The notes beneath the pieces are model-generated. The model saw only the letters and a program-made list of their open reading frames with translations, was not told the origin of the DNA and made no database searches. 49,382 nucleotides of DNA from Methylococcaceae bacterium UBA4132 (GTDB lineage: Bacteria > Pseudomonadota > Gammaproteobacteria > Methylococcales > Methylomonadaceae): NCBI GenBank assembly GCA_002380945.1, contig DFWO01000121.1:1-49382 (forward strand), written 5' to 3'. This document shows positions 18,193 through 26,262 of the stretch, in pieces (the first letter of the stretch is position 1; each line of letters opens with the position of its first letter). The translations under genes were made by a program, and so were the position numbers.

Positions 18193-19581
18193 ATGGATTA
18201 TTTTCCTGTTTTTGTAAACCTTAAAGCACACAAGTGTCTGGTTGTCGGCGCGGGTGAAATTGCTGCCCGAAAAATTGACTGCTTAGCGCGTGCAGGTGCA
18301 AAAATCACTGTAATCGCTAAAGAAATAAGCCCCACCGTTGCCAATATGCAGGTAACTCATGCACTAACTTTACTACAAAAGTCATTTGCGCCTGAAGACC
18401 TCAGTGATTTCAGACTGGTTATTTCTGCAACCAATGACGAGGCAACCAATCGCCTAGTTGCCCAAATTGCTGAACAACAAAAAATTTTGGTAAACGTCGT
18501 TGATAATCCCGAACTGTGTAGTTTTATTGTGCCTGCTATTATCGACCGCGCACCACTGACTGTTGCCGTGTCTTCAGGTGGTGCAGCCCCTGTTTTAGCT
18601 CGCTTACTGAGAGCAAAAATAGAAAGCATCATTCCGCCCAGTTACGGACAATTAGCCATGCTAGCGAGTCAATTTAGAAACGCCGTGAAGCAACACATTA
18701 CCCATCCTCGACACCGCCGAATCTTCTGGGAACAAGTGTTTCAAGGTGATATTGCCGAACTGGTTTTTGCGGGCAAAACCAAACAAGCTAAGCAACAATT
18801 ACAACAAAAACTCATTGACGCAGAAAATACCCCACCTGCTGGAGAAGTATATCTCATTGGCGCAGGACCAGGTGCGGCCGACCTACTGACTTTCCGTGCC
18901 TTGCGTTTATTACAACAAGCCGATGTCGTAGTTTACGATAGATTGGTTTCACCTGAAATTTTAGATTTAGCACGGCGTGACTCAGAAAGAATATATGTTG
19001 GTAAACAACGTAGCAATCATGCTTTACCACAAGAATCCATTAACACCTTACTAGCCGATTTAGCCAAAGCAGGCAAACGCGTGGCACGATTAAAAGGTGG
19101 CGATCCATTTATTTTTGGACGCGGTGGTGAAGAAATTGAAACGCTCATGCAGCAAGACATTCATTTTCAAGTCGTACCAGGTATTACTGCCGCGTCAGGT
19201 TGCGCAACGTATGCAGGCATTCCCCTTACCCATAGAGATCACGCCCAATCCTGTACCTTTGTAACAGGTCATCTCAAAGATGATTCTGTGCATTTGAACT
19301 GGACACAACTTGCCGCACCTAATCAAACTATCGTCATTTATATGGGGCTGGTGGGTCTTGAAAAAATTTGCCAATCGTTAATTGCCCACGGCAGCCCTGA
19401 AAACTTACCGATTGCCTTAGTACAGCAAGGTACAACCCATAATCAACGTGTTATTATCGGCACCTTAGCTAGCTTGCCCGCGCAGGTTGCCGAACTGAAT
19501 ATTAAACCACCCACTCTGATTATTATTGGTACAGTAGTCACGCTGCATGAACGCCTGAATTGGTTTGAGCAATCAGTTTAG
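18193..19581 (+). CDS. cysG: Siroheme synthase CysG (trifunctional)
   Basis: Makes siroheme, the cofactor of sulfite and nitrite reductases, from uroporphyrinogen III. I start it at ATG 18193 (MDYFPVFVNLKAHKCLVVGAG), which matches the CysG N-terminus and gives 462 aa; the open frame extends further to 18145 without family support. Residues 1-205: NAD-dependent precorrin-2 dehydrogenase/ferrochelatase (VVGAGEIAARK, NVVDNPELCSFIVPA, SSGGAAPVLARLLR). Residues about 217-462: SAM uroporphyrinogen-III methyltransferase (YLIGAGPGAADLLT, RLKGGDPFIFGRGGEE, GIPLTHRD). Both halves look complete. Confidence 0.93.
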   Translation: MDYFPVFVNLKAHKCLVVGAGEIAARKIDCLARAGAKITVIAKEISPTVANMQVTHALTLLQKSFAPEDLSDFRLVISATNDEATNRLVAQIAEQQKILVNVVDNPELCSFIVPAIIDRAPLTVAVSSGGAAPVLARLLRAKIESIIPPSYGQLAMLASQFRNAVKQHITHPRHRRIFWEQVFQGDIAELVFAGKTKQAKQQLQQKLIDAENTPPAGEVYLIGAGPGAADLLTFRALRLLQQADVVVYDRLVSPEILDLARRDSERIYVGKQRSNHALPQESINTLLADLAKAGKRVARLKGGDPFIFGRGGEEIETLMQQDIHFQVVPGITAASGCATYAGIPLTHRDHAQSCTFVTGHLKDDSVHLNWTQLAAPNQTIVIYMGLVGLEKICQSLIAHGSPENLPIALVQQGTTHNQRVIIGTLASLPAQVAELNIKPPTLIIIGTVVTLHERLNWFEQSV

Positions 19582-19779
19582 CTTAATAAATATGAATGAT
19601 ATGATGAAGTCTGCATTGCAACGGTTTTACGATACACCCAATTTTTTACAGAATCCTTGTGCCGAAATGAATAAAACAATTGAATTTTGCTGTTAAATTA
19701 CCTATTCTTTGCTGGCTTAAAAAAATAATTTTCACATAAAAGAGCGTAGGTTCTTTTTTATCATTAGAGAGAGGTCAAT

Positions 19780-20118
19780 ATGAAAAAATCATTAGCCGTA
19801 TTAGCAGGCGTTATGTTAGTTACATTAAGCGGTTCAGTATTTGCTGACGAACAAACTGACATTGGTCAAAAAATTTATGAACGTGCTTTCGGTCGTGGCT
19901 GTGGCTCTTGCCATGACATCAAATCAAATCCACAATTGGCTGAGCTGATTAAAGATGGCAAATTAGACAGAGCTACTTTTGAAAAAGTGTTGAAAGAAGG
20001 CAAAAACGGTATGCCTAAAGCAATCGAACAAATCATGGAAGTCGCTGCTGTTAAAAAAGCGGGCTACGGTGAAGATCAAGCAGTTGATGCTATCTATACT
20101 TATTTGAAATCTAAATAA
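19780..20118 (+). CDS. Small periplasmic monoheme cytochrome c
   Basis: 112 aa with a signal peptide (cleavage after about residue 22, VFA-DE). One heme c site CGSCH (Cys41, Cys44, His45) lies unusually close to the mature N-terminus. The likely axial Met is in NGMPKAIEQIM. A good ribosome site AGAGAGAGGTC precedes the ATG. It resembles small class I cytochromes c used as electron carriers in sulfur or respiratory chains. No dedicated partner genes are adjacent, so the partner is unknown. A strong hairpin terminator follows. Confidence 0.8.
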   Translation: MKKSLAVLAGVMLVTLSGSVFADEQTDIGQKIYERAFGRGCGSCHDIKSNPQLAELIKDGKLDRATFEKVLKEGKNGMPKAIEQIMEVAAVKKAGYGEDQAVDAIYTYLKSK

Positions 20119-20140
20119 TTCATTAGATTTATTCGCGCAA

Positions 20141-20174
20141 AAAAAGCCGCTCCAATTTATTGGAGCGGCTTTTT
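20141..20174. terminator. Bidirectional intrinsic terminator
   Basis: A 16-bp perfect stem lies between the convergent cytochrome c and membrane-protein genes. The arms are 20141-20156 and 20159-20174 with a 2-base loop. The core is GCCGCTCC/GGAGCGGC, flanked by A5 and T5, so it can stop transcription from both sides. Confidence 0.9.
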
Positions 20175-20198
20175 CATAGGCGTTACACAAAGAAACGA

Positions 20199-20783
20199 TT
20201 AATCTTTATGCAGGTAACGGGTAATAATTTCTTTATAAGGCAAACGATGGCGGTTTTTAATCCACACGCCTGCAACTGCCGCCAACATCAAACCACAAGA
20301 AGCCAGACTCAAATACACCAGCTTTTTTAATTCCGACATTTCTTCCATTAACTGCGCATTAGGTGGTGTCACTTTGCCATTATTAGGCGTAGCCGAAGAA
20401 ACGCGTAAGGTTTTAATATCACTACGCAATTCTTCAATCGTCATCAACGAATCAGATGCAGCTCCTAAACGCACACTTTCTTCCAATGTTCTGAGTTTAC
20501 TTTCGATTGAGCCACTGACTAAACCAACAAATTGTCCTTTTAAGGTATTCACCTCAGCAGACAACACGGGATTCATTTGATCAGCATACGCTTGAGTACT
20601 GGCGACTTGTTGATAAGCTGTTAAATCCTCACGCGGAAATAATAACCAGCCCCCGATAACAATGACTGACATCAGAAAAAAAACCGCCGCTAATAACCAT
20701 CGGTTTGCTTTAACCAAGCTCTGATGAGGCGGTATCGTTTGCAGAACAACTAGCTTCGATTTTTTTTCGTGTGTATCGCTCAT
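20199..20783 (-). CDS. Two-TM coiled-coil membrane protein, function unknown
   Basis: I start at 20783 (MSDTHEKKSKLVVLQ) because GAGGAAACCC lies just before it; the open frame reaches 20828. This gives 194 aa. TM1 is about 28-48 (WLLAAVFFLMSVIVIGGWLLF), then a mostly helical periplasmic stretch of about 100 residues (EVNTLKGQFVGLVSGSIESK). TM2 is about 155-175 and a short basic tail follows (KNRHRLPYKEIITRYLHKD). I do not recognise the family. It is convergent with the cytochrome c gene and lies 78 bp downstream of the argG stop side, on the same strand as argG. Confidence 0.6.
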   Translation of the reverse strand: MSDTHEKKSKLVVLQTIPPHQSLVKANRWLLAAVFFLMSVIVIGGWLLFPREDLTAYQQVASTQAYADQMNPVLSAEVNTLKGQFVGLVSGSIESKLRTLEESVRLGAASDSLMTIEELRSDIKTLRVSSATPNNGKVTPPNAQLMEEMSELKKLVYLSLASCGLMLAAVAGVWIKNRHRLPYKEIITRYLHKD

Positions 20784-20906
20784 TATGGGTTTCCTCGCAA
20801 ACTGGGCAAAAAACACCCAATTGGACAAATAGTTATTATTATGTAGACCTAGCTAACGGGCAATTATACAAGTTTAATACCATTTGTCCTTTGGTTTTTT
20901 ACTGCC

Positions 20907-22121
20907 TTATTTCAAACGCTTAGCGGCAGCAATACGCATTCTTAAGGCATTCAATTTAATAAAGCCTGCTGCGTCTTTTTGATTGTAAGCACCTGCATCT
21001 TCTTCAAACGTCGCAATGCTTTCATCAAATAAACTGTCAGTGCTTGATTCACGACCCACCACGATGACGTTACCTTTGTACAATTTCAAACGCACTTTAC
21101 CATTAACGTTGGCTTGTGAGGCATTAATCATGGTTTGCAACATTTCACGCTCTGGACTCCACCAGTAACCGTTATAAATCAACGACGCATAACGGGGCAT
21201 TAACTCATCTTTTAAATGTGCAACTTCTCTATCTAAAGTTAAAGATTCAATAGCACGATGGGCTTTTAGCATCACTGTTCCCGCTGGCGTTTCATAACAG
21301 CCGCGTGATTTCATGCCAACATAACGGTTTTCTACGATGTCTAAACGTCCGATACCATTTGCACCCGCGATTTTGTTCAATTGTTCCATCACAGTTGCAG
21401 GTGAACAAGCCACGCCATCAATGGCTACGATGTCGCCTTGTTGATAGGTTAATTCAATATAGGTTGCTACATCTGGCGCGTTTTCAGGTGAAACTGACCA
21501 ACGCCACATCGCTTCTTCTGGTTCTGCCCAAGGGTCTTCTAACACGCGACCTTCATAAGAAATATGCAATAAATTGGCATCCATTGAATATGGTGAGGTT
21601 TTACCGTGTTTCATCTCCACAGGAATGCCGTGTTTTTCTGCATAATCCAGCAATGATTGGCGTGAGGTTAAATCCCATTCGCGCCACGGTGCGATAATCT
21701 GAATATCAGGACGTAGTGCATACGCGCCTAATTCAAAACGTACTTGGTCGTTGCCTTTGCCCGTCGCGCCATGTGAAATAGCTTTCGCACCCGTTTCATT
21801 AGCAATTTCAATTAAGCGTTTAGCGATTAACGGACGCGCAATTGATGTGCCTAATAAATATTCACCTTCATAAATGGTGTTAGCGCGAAACATCGGGAAT
21901 ACGAAATCACGGGCAAATTCTTCGCGTACATCTTCGATATAAATTTCTTTAATACCCATTGCTTGTGCTTTGGCGCGAGCGGGTTCAATTTCTTCGCGTT
22001 GCCCCAAATCGGCAGTAAATGTGACCACTTCGCACTGATACACATCTTGTAACCATTTAAGAATAATCGACGTATCCAAGCCACCTGAATAGGCTAATAC
22101 TACTTTGTTAATATCTGACAT
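20907..22121 (-). CDS. argG: Argininosuccinate synthase
   Basis: Joins citrulline and aspartate using ATP in the penultimate arginine step. 404 aa, the usual length of the short bacterial class. The PP-loop ATP site AYSGGLDTSI lies at residues 9-18. Also seen are SHGATGKGNDQVRFE, KTSPYSMDANLLHISYEG and RSRGCYE-type (GMKSRGCYETPAGT) blocks. It is a single gene between the membrane protein and the SulP-carbonic anhydrase gene. A TATAAT-like sequence precedes it on the minus strand, but no good -35. Confidence 0.95.
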   Translation of the reverse strand: MSDINKVVLAYSGGLDTSIILKWLQDVYQCEVVTFTADLGQREEIEPARAKAQAMGIKEIYIEDVREEFARDFVFPMFRANTIYEGEYLLGTSIARPLIAKRLIEIANETGAKAISHGATGKGNDQVRFELGAYALRPDIQIIAPWREWDLTSRQSLLDYAEKHGIPVEMKHGKTSPYSMDANLLHISYEGRVLEDPWAEPEEAMWRWSVSPENAPDVATYIELTYQQGDIVAIDGVACSPATVMEQLNKIAGANGIGRLDIVENRYVGMKSRGCYETPAGTVMLKAHRAIESLTLDREVAHLKDELMPRYASLIYNGYWWSPEREMLQTMINASQANVNGKVRLKLYKGNVIVVGRESSTDSLFDESIATFEEDAGAYNQKDAAGFIKLNALRMRIAAAKRLK

Positions 22122-22171
22122 GAGGTCTTTACCTTGAGTTAAAAATGTCGGTAATTATACCCGAAACGTGC

Positions 22172-22192
22172 AGGCTACGCATTGTGTAGCCT
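22172..22192. repeat. AGGCTAC/GTAGCCT hairpin at the 3' end of the SulP-CA gene
   Basis: A 7-bp perfect stem with a 7-base loop overlaps the stop codon of the SulP-carbonic anhydrase gene, in the argG upstream region. No T tract follows on the minus strand. It could be a weak transcript-end stem or another intergenic tag. Confidence 0.4.
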
Positions 22193-24368
22193 ACCAACTG
22201 GGATTAAAAAACGCGACTCGTCCTGTTTCCACATCGTACATACCGCCTATAATACCGATGTCACCCGATTGAATTAGGGTTTCTAACACCGCACTCCGTT
22301 CTCTGATTTGAGCAACGCTGAGTAACACATTTTGTTCTGCGACTTGTTCAACCAAATGCTCGTGAGTACATTCGCCTTGTTTTGTTACGGCGGTAATGGC
22401 AGGTTGAATTTTAGCCAATAGACCTGTCAGGTGGTCTAGTTTAACATCGGCACACGCACCTTTTATCGCGCCGCAATGGCTATGCCCTAATACGACAATG
22501 AGTTTAGAACCCGCCACTTTGCAGGCATATTCCATACTGCCCAAAATATCGTCATTGATGATATTCCCTGCCACACGCACGCTGAACGCATCGCCTAAAC
22601 CTAAGTCGAAAATCAATTCCACCGAAGTACGCGAATCCATACAACTTAAAATCATAGCAATCGGAAACTGCCCTTGTTGGGTGTCGTTGACTTGTTCTAA
22701 TAAATTACGATTAGCTTCAAGGTTGTTGATAAAGTGTTCATTACCGTGTTTTAAAATTGCTAACACTTCAGCGGGTGTTAAAGATTGTTGGCTGTCATAA
22801 GTTTGGCTACGCACTTTTTCAATCGGTTGCAATTGACCAAAACCACGCATATTTTCCAAGGTCAGAGTGATATTTTTTAACCGCGCTTCTTGTTTAAAAT
22901 TATCAATAATTTCGTAAACATCGTAATCTATGTATTTACAGCGCGTGGCATCAATCACTACGTCGCTATTGGCGGGGACATTATCCAAGGTGTATTTAAT
23001 ATTAGCTTTGTTTAAAAATGAAACGTGTTCGGACAAACGAAAAAAGGTTTTATTACCAATGACTGCTTCACGAAAATACGAGGCACTTTTATAATTTTCT
23101 AACAAAATGGCGATAGAGGCAGTGCCTAAACCGATGAGTATACCTGTCAATAAATCGGTCAACACTAAACCTAAAATGGTGACGCAAAATGGAATGAAGT
23201 GATACAAACCCGCTTGGTACATGGTTCTAAACATAGCAGGATTAATCAGTTTATAACTCACCACTAACAACACACTGGCTAAGGTGGCTAACGGAATTTC
23301 ATTTAACCAAACAGCTATAAATTTGACCGCTAGCAATATCAATAACCCTTGAATAAAACCTGCGGCTTTTGTTCGCGCCCCTTCTTGAATGTTAATAGAG
23401 CTACGCACGATGACTTGCGTGAGCGGCAGTCCACCAATTAAACCACACGCCATATTGCCTAAGCCCTGTGCTATTAATTCTCTATGCGTGGAACTGCGAC
23501 GACGATAGGGATCGAGTTTATCCACCGCTTCAACACATACCAAGGTTTCTAAACTCGCTACTAAAGCCAGTGTAAGTGCGACAAAATAAATGTTGCTTTG
23601 GTTTAATTGGGAAAAATCGGGATGATGTAATTGCACTAATACATCGGAAAAATCGGTAAAAATTGGAATCGCCACCAAATGACTATCCTTTAAAGCCAAT
23701 TCAGGTGCGAACTGTAACAAGCCTTGATTGCAAAACGCGCCTAACACCACCACTAACAATACGCCTTGATATTGCTCAACGGGACGCAAGTTTTTAACAC
23801 GCGGTTGCTCCCAAATAATCAGCACCGTTAATGAAATTAACGCAATGACCACCGCCGTTGGCGAAATAAACTCCACCGCATTGATTAATTCAGAGAATGA
23901 CGAATAATGATCTGCCTGAAAAAAATTAAAATCACCTTCGTAGTCACTGTCATAACCTAAAGCATGAGGAATTTGTTTCAAAAATAAAATAAGTCCGATG
24001 CCTGACAACATACCGTTAATCACTGAGGAAGGAAAATAATGGGCAATTACCCCCGCTCTGAGCAAACCTAATACAATTTGTAAGCCGCCCGCAATCACTA
24101 ACGCCAATAAAAAACCATCCAACCCTAGCTGTTCGATGCTGCTTAATACTAATACTGACAAACCCGCCGCCGTGCCACTGATAGCTAATTGTGTACTGCT
24201 TAATGGTGCGACAATCAGACCACCGATAATGCCCGTGATTAAACCTGAAAATAACGGCATACCAGACGCTAAGGCAATACCTAACGACATCGGAATGGAG
24301 ACCAAAAACACCACGATACCCGCAGGTAAGTCGTATTTTAAATTGGCTAATAGTTCATTGTTACGCAT
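22191..24368 (-). CDS. SulP anion transporter fused to a beta-carbonic anhydrase
   Basis: 725 aa. Residues about 1-425 are a SulP transporter core with 12-14 membrane segments (DLPAGIVVFLVSIPMSLGIALASG, SLETLVCVEAVDKLDPYRRRS). Residues 430-505 are a STAS-like segment (VVIDATRCKYIDYDVYEI). Residues about 526-725 are a beta-carbonic anhydrase with Zn ligands Cys576 (SCMDSRT, with the Asp578/Arg580 dyad), His629 and Cys632 (GHSHCGAIKG). The catalytic set is complete. SulP-carbonic anhydrase fusions are known and have been proposed as bicarbonate transporters; the enzyme would act on the cytoplasmic side. The gene follows the second SulP by 13 bp in the same direction, so they form an operon. Confidence 0.9.
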   Translation of the reverse strand: MRNNELLANLKYDLPAGIVVFLVSIPMSLGIALASGMPLFSGLITGIIGGLIVAPLSSTQLAISGTAAGLSVLVLSSIEQLGLDGFLLALVIAGGLQIVLGLLRAGVIAHYFPSSVINGMLSGIGLILFLKQIPHALGYDSDYEGDFNFFQADHYSSFSELINAVEFISPTAVVIALISLTVLIIWEQPRVKNLRPVEQYQGVLLVVVLGAFCNQGLLQFAPELALKDSHLVAIPIFTDFSDVLVQLHHPDFSQLNQSNIYFVALTLALVASLETLVCVEAVDKLDPYRRRSSTHRELIAQGLGNMACGLIGGLPLTQVIVRSSINIQEGARTKAAGFIQGLLILLAVKFIAVWLNEIPLATLASVLLVVSYKLINPAMFRTMYQAGLYHFIPFCVTILGLVLTDLLTGILIGLGTASIAILLENYKSASYFREAVIGNKTFFRLSEHVSFLNKANIKYTLDNVPANSDVVIDATRCKYIDYDVYEIIDNFKQEARLKNITLTLENMRGFGQLQPIEKVRSQTYDSQQSLTPAEVLAILKHGNEHFINNLEANRNLLEQVNDTQQGQFPIAMILSCMDSRTSVELIFDLGLGDAFSVRVAGNIINDDILGSMEYACKVAGSKLIVVLGHSHCGAIKGACADVKLDHLTGLLAKIQPAITAVTKQGECTHEHLVEQVAEQNVLLSVAQIRERSAVLETLIQSGDIGIIGGMYDVETGRVAFFNPSW

Positions 24369-24381
24369 TACGAAGGTTCTC

Positions 24382-25980
24382 TTAAGAAGAATGGAGTCTT
24401 TCTTTTAACACGATTAACGCTTGATGGTCTGCTTTAATAGCTTCTTTGCCATACAAGTCGATAATTTCAATCCGAATATCATCATCGGGTGCGGTCTCGA
24501 TAAAATCATCTACCGTTTCCAAAATATCGTGGTCGATAAACTTGGCTTTGCTGGCATCAATCACAACAGTGCTGTTAGCTTGAATATGCAGAATGAATTT
24601 ACGCAGCAAGGCTTTATTTAAAAACGACACGTCTTTATGAAACGCTAACACATAATGTGAACCATCCTGTGTCAGGGTAATAGAAGCATGATAATTAGCC
24701 CGCATAACAAACACCAAACCAATCGCAAGACCAATGGCGATACCCATTAATAGGTCAGTGACTAAAATGGCAGTGACGGTAATCACAAACGGTAAAAACT
24801 GGCTCATACCTTTTTTATAGTGTTCTTTAAACAACGTAGGTTTAGCCAGTTTGTAACCTGTATGTAGCAAAATAGCCGATAGACAAGACAATGGAATAGT
24901 GTTTAAAAAGCGTGCCAAAAATACCACGCTCAGCAATAACAACAAACCATGTACAAAACACGACAAACTGCTCTTGCCTCCTGCATTAATATTGGCAGAA
25001 CTTCTCACGATAACGGCGGTAATCGGTAAGCCACCCAACATTCCGCTGATAATATTACCCACACCTTGGGCTTTTAATTCCCGATCAGTCGGCGCGAGGC
25101 GTTTTAATGGGTCTAACTTATCGGTGGCTTCTAAGCTCAACAAAGTTTCTAAACTGGCAATAATGGCGATGGTGATCGCCACCATGTACAGCTTAGGATT
25201 CGCTAAATAACTAAAATCAGGCAACATGAAATTGTTTAAAAAATCACCTGCGTGTTCAGAAACAGGCAAACTCACTAAATGTTTGCTACTGACAGCAAAA
25301 TCAGGTGCGTATTGGTTGGCTAAAAAATTGTAAGTCACACCCCACACCACAGCAATTAATGGTGCGGGTATCAGTTGTAAATAACGTTTTTGTTTAATCC
25401 ATGCCGAATCCCACGCAAATAAAATCAACAAAGCCACCACAGCGATAATGGTCGCTCCTAATGAAAATGCGTTTAACGCAATAAATAATTCATTAAAACT
25501 CGATTCCGCCGTTTCCATCATATAACTTTCGTCACCTTCATAGCTGGTGTCGTAACCTGTCGCATGAGGTATTTGTTTAATGATTAAAATCAAACCAATT
25601 GCCGCTAACATGCCTTTAATCACTGCCGCAGGAAAAAACGCGCCGATAATACCTGCTCTTAAATAACCAAAGGCTAACTGCAATATTCCCGCCAACACAC
25701 AGGCGGTTAATAAGCCCTGAAAACTACCCAGTGTTTCAATGGCATTGAACACAATCACGGTTAAACCTGCCGCAGGGCCTGAAACACTCAGTTGCGAACC
25801 ACTGAGCCAAGACACCACTAAACCACCTACCATCCCAGCGATTAGCCCAGAAAATAGCGGCGCACCTGATGCTAAGGCAACCCCTAAACATAACGGCAAC
25901 GCCACCAAAAAGACCACGAGACCTGCGGGTAAATCATCTTTAACATGACGCAAATAAAATTGAACGTGTTTATGAATCAT
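24382..25980 (-). CDS. SulP family anion/bicarbonate transporter with STAS domain
   Basis: 532 aa. The SulP membrane core covers about 1-430 (DLPAGLVVFLVALPLCLGVALASG, SLETLLSLEATDKLDPLKR, IVRSSANINAGGKS). A short STAS domain follows (STVVIDASKAKFIDHDILE). It is close in pattern to the N-terminal part of the SulP-carbonic anhydrase protein downstream and to the divergent SulP at 26263, suggesting local duplication. SulP proteins move sulfate, bicarbonate or related anions. Linkage to a carbonic anhydrase favours bicarbonate, but the substrate is not provable from sequence. GGAG lies about 8 bases before the ATG. Confidence 0.85.
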   Translation of the reverse strand: MIHKHVQFYLRHVKDDLPAGLVVFLVALPLCLGVALASGAPLFSGLIAGMVGGLVVSWLSGSQLSVSGPAAGLTVIVFNAIETLGSFQGLLTACVLAGILQLAFGYLRAGIIGAFFPAAVIKGMLAAIGLILIIKQIPHATGYDTSYEGDESYMMETAESSFNELFIALNAFSLGATIIAVVALLILFAWDSAWIKQKRYLQLIPAPLIAVVWGVTYNFLANQYAPDFAVSSKHLVSLPVSEHAGDFLNNFMLPDFSYLANPKLYMVAITIAIIASLETLLSLEATDKLDPLKRLAPTDRELKAQGVGNIISGMLGGLPITAVIVRSSANINAGGKSSLSCFVHGLLLLLSVVFLARFLNTIPLSCLSAILLHTGYKLAKPTLFKEHYKKGMSQFLPFVITVTAILVTDLLMGIAIGLAIGLVFVMRANYHASITLTQDGSHYVLAFHKDVSFLNKALLRKFILHIQANSTVVIDASKAKFIDHDILETVDDFIETAPDDDIRIEIIDLYGKEAIKADHQALIVLKERLHSS

Positions 25981-26036
25981 AGCGAGTTACTCCAAAAATG
26001 ATACTGAATGGATATATAATAGCGAATCAATACTAA

Positions 26037-26056
26037 ATAACCTAGCGTTTAGGCTA
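26037..26056. promoter_or_regulatory. Imperfect 8-bp dyad upstream of the leftward SulP operon
   Basis: ATAACCTA (26037-26044) and TAGGCTAT (26049-26056) match as reverse complements at 7 of 8 positions, about 57-76 bp before the leftward SulP start. It could be a regulator site for that operon. Supporting evidence is limited to symmetry. Confidence 0.3.
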
Positions 26057-26152
26057 TCTATTTTTATGGTCTATGTCTAGCACTCACACGACCACACTGG
26101 TTTAAAACAACCACCTGTCGGTTCTTATAACCCCTTATCCGTTATTCATACC

Positions 26153-26172
26153 GTTATTTTTATAAAAATAAC
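26153..26172. promoter_or_regulatory. 20-bp perfect palindrome, candidate activator site (UAS)
   Basis: GTTATTTTTATAAAAATAAC is an exact palindrome located 36 bp upstream of the sigma-54 -24 element of the rightward SulP gene and 173 bp before the leftward SulP start. GTTATT half-like copies recur at about 26141 and 26193. Sigma-54 activators of the NtrC class bind dyads upstream of the promoter, and such an activator is encoded at 37158-38546. Assignment of the site to that protein is inference. Confidence 0.5.
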
Positions 26173-26207
26173 TTTTTTATACAGTAACTTACAGTTATTT
26201 GCGAGAT

Positions 26208-26223
26208 TGGCATACTGATTGCT
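26208..26223 (+). promoter_or_regulatory. Sigma-54 (RpoN) promoter of the third SulP / Ehr cluster
   Basis: TGGCATACTGATTGCT fits the consensus TGGCAYRNNNNTTGCW at every fixed position, with correct GG-N10-GC spacing. Transcription would start near 26234, giving a leader of about 29 bases before the SulP ATG at 26263, with a good Shine-Dalgarno (GAGGATAGG). It implies dependence on an enhancer-binding activator, and one is encoded downstream of the cluster. Confidence 0.8.
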
Positions 26224-26262
26224 CATTACAGGTTAAGCAACTTTTCAAAATGAGGATAGGTT

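Noticed and set aside
19592..19696. 34-aa ORF upstream of the cytochrome c gene
   Set aside because: No Shine-Dalgarno and no recognisable pattern (MNDMMKSALQRFYDTPNF start). Too short to support as a gene.
22120..22170. Sigma-70 promoter of argG
   Set aside because: TATAAT is present on the minus strand, but no acceptable -35 hexamer was found at 16-18 bp.
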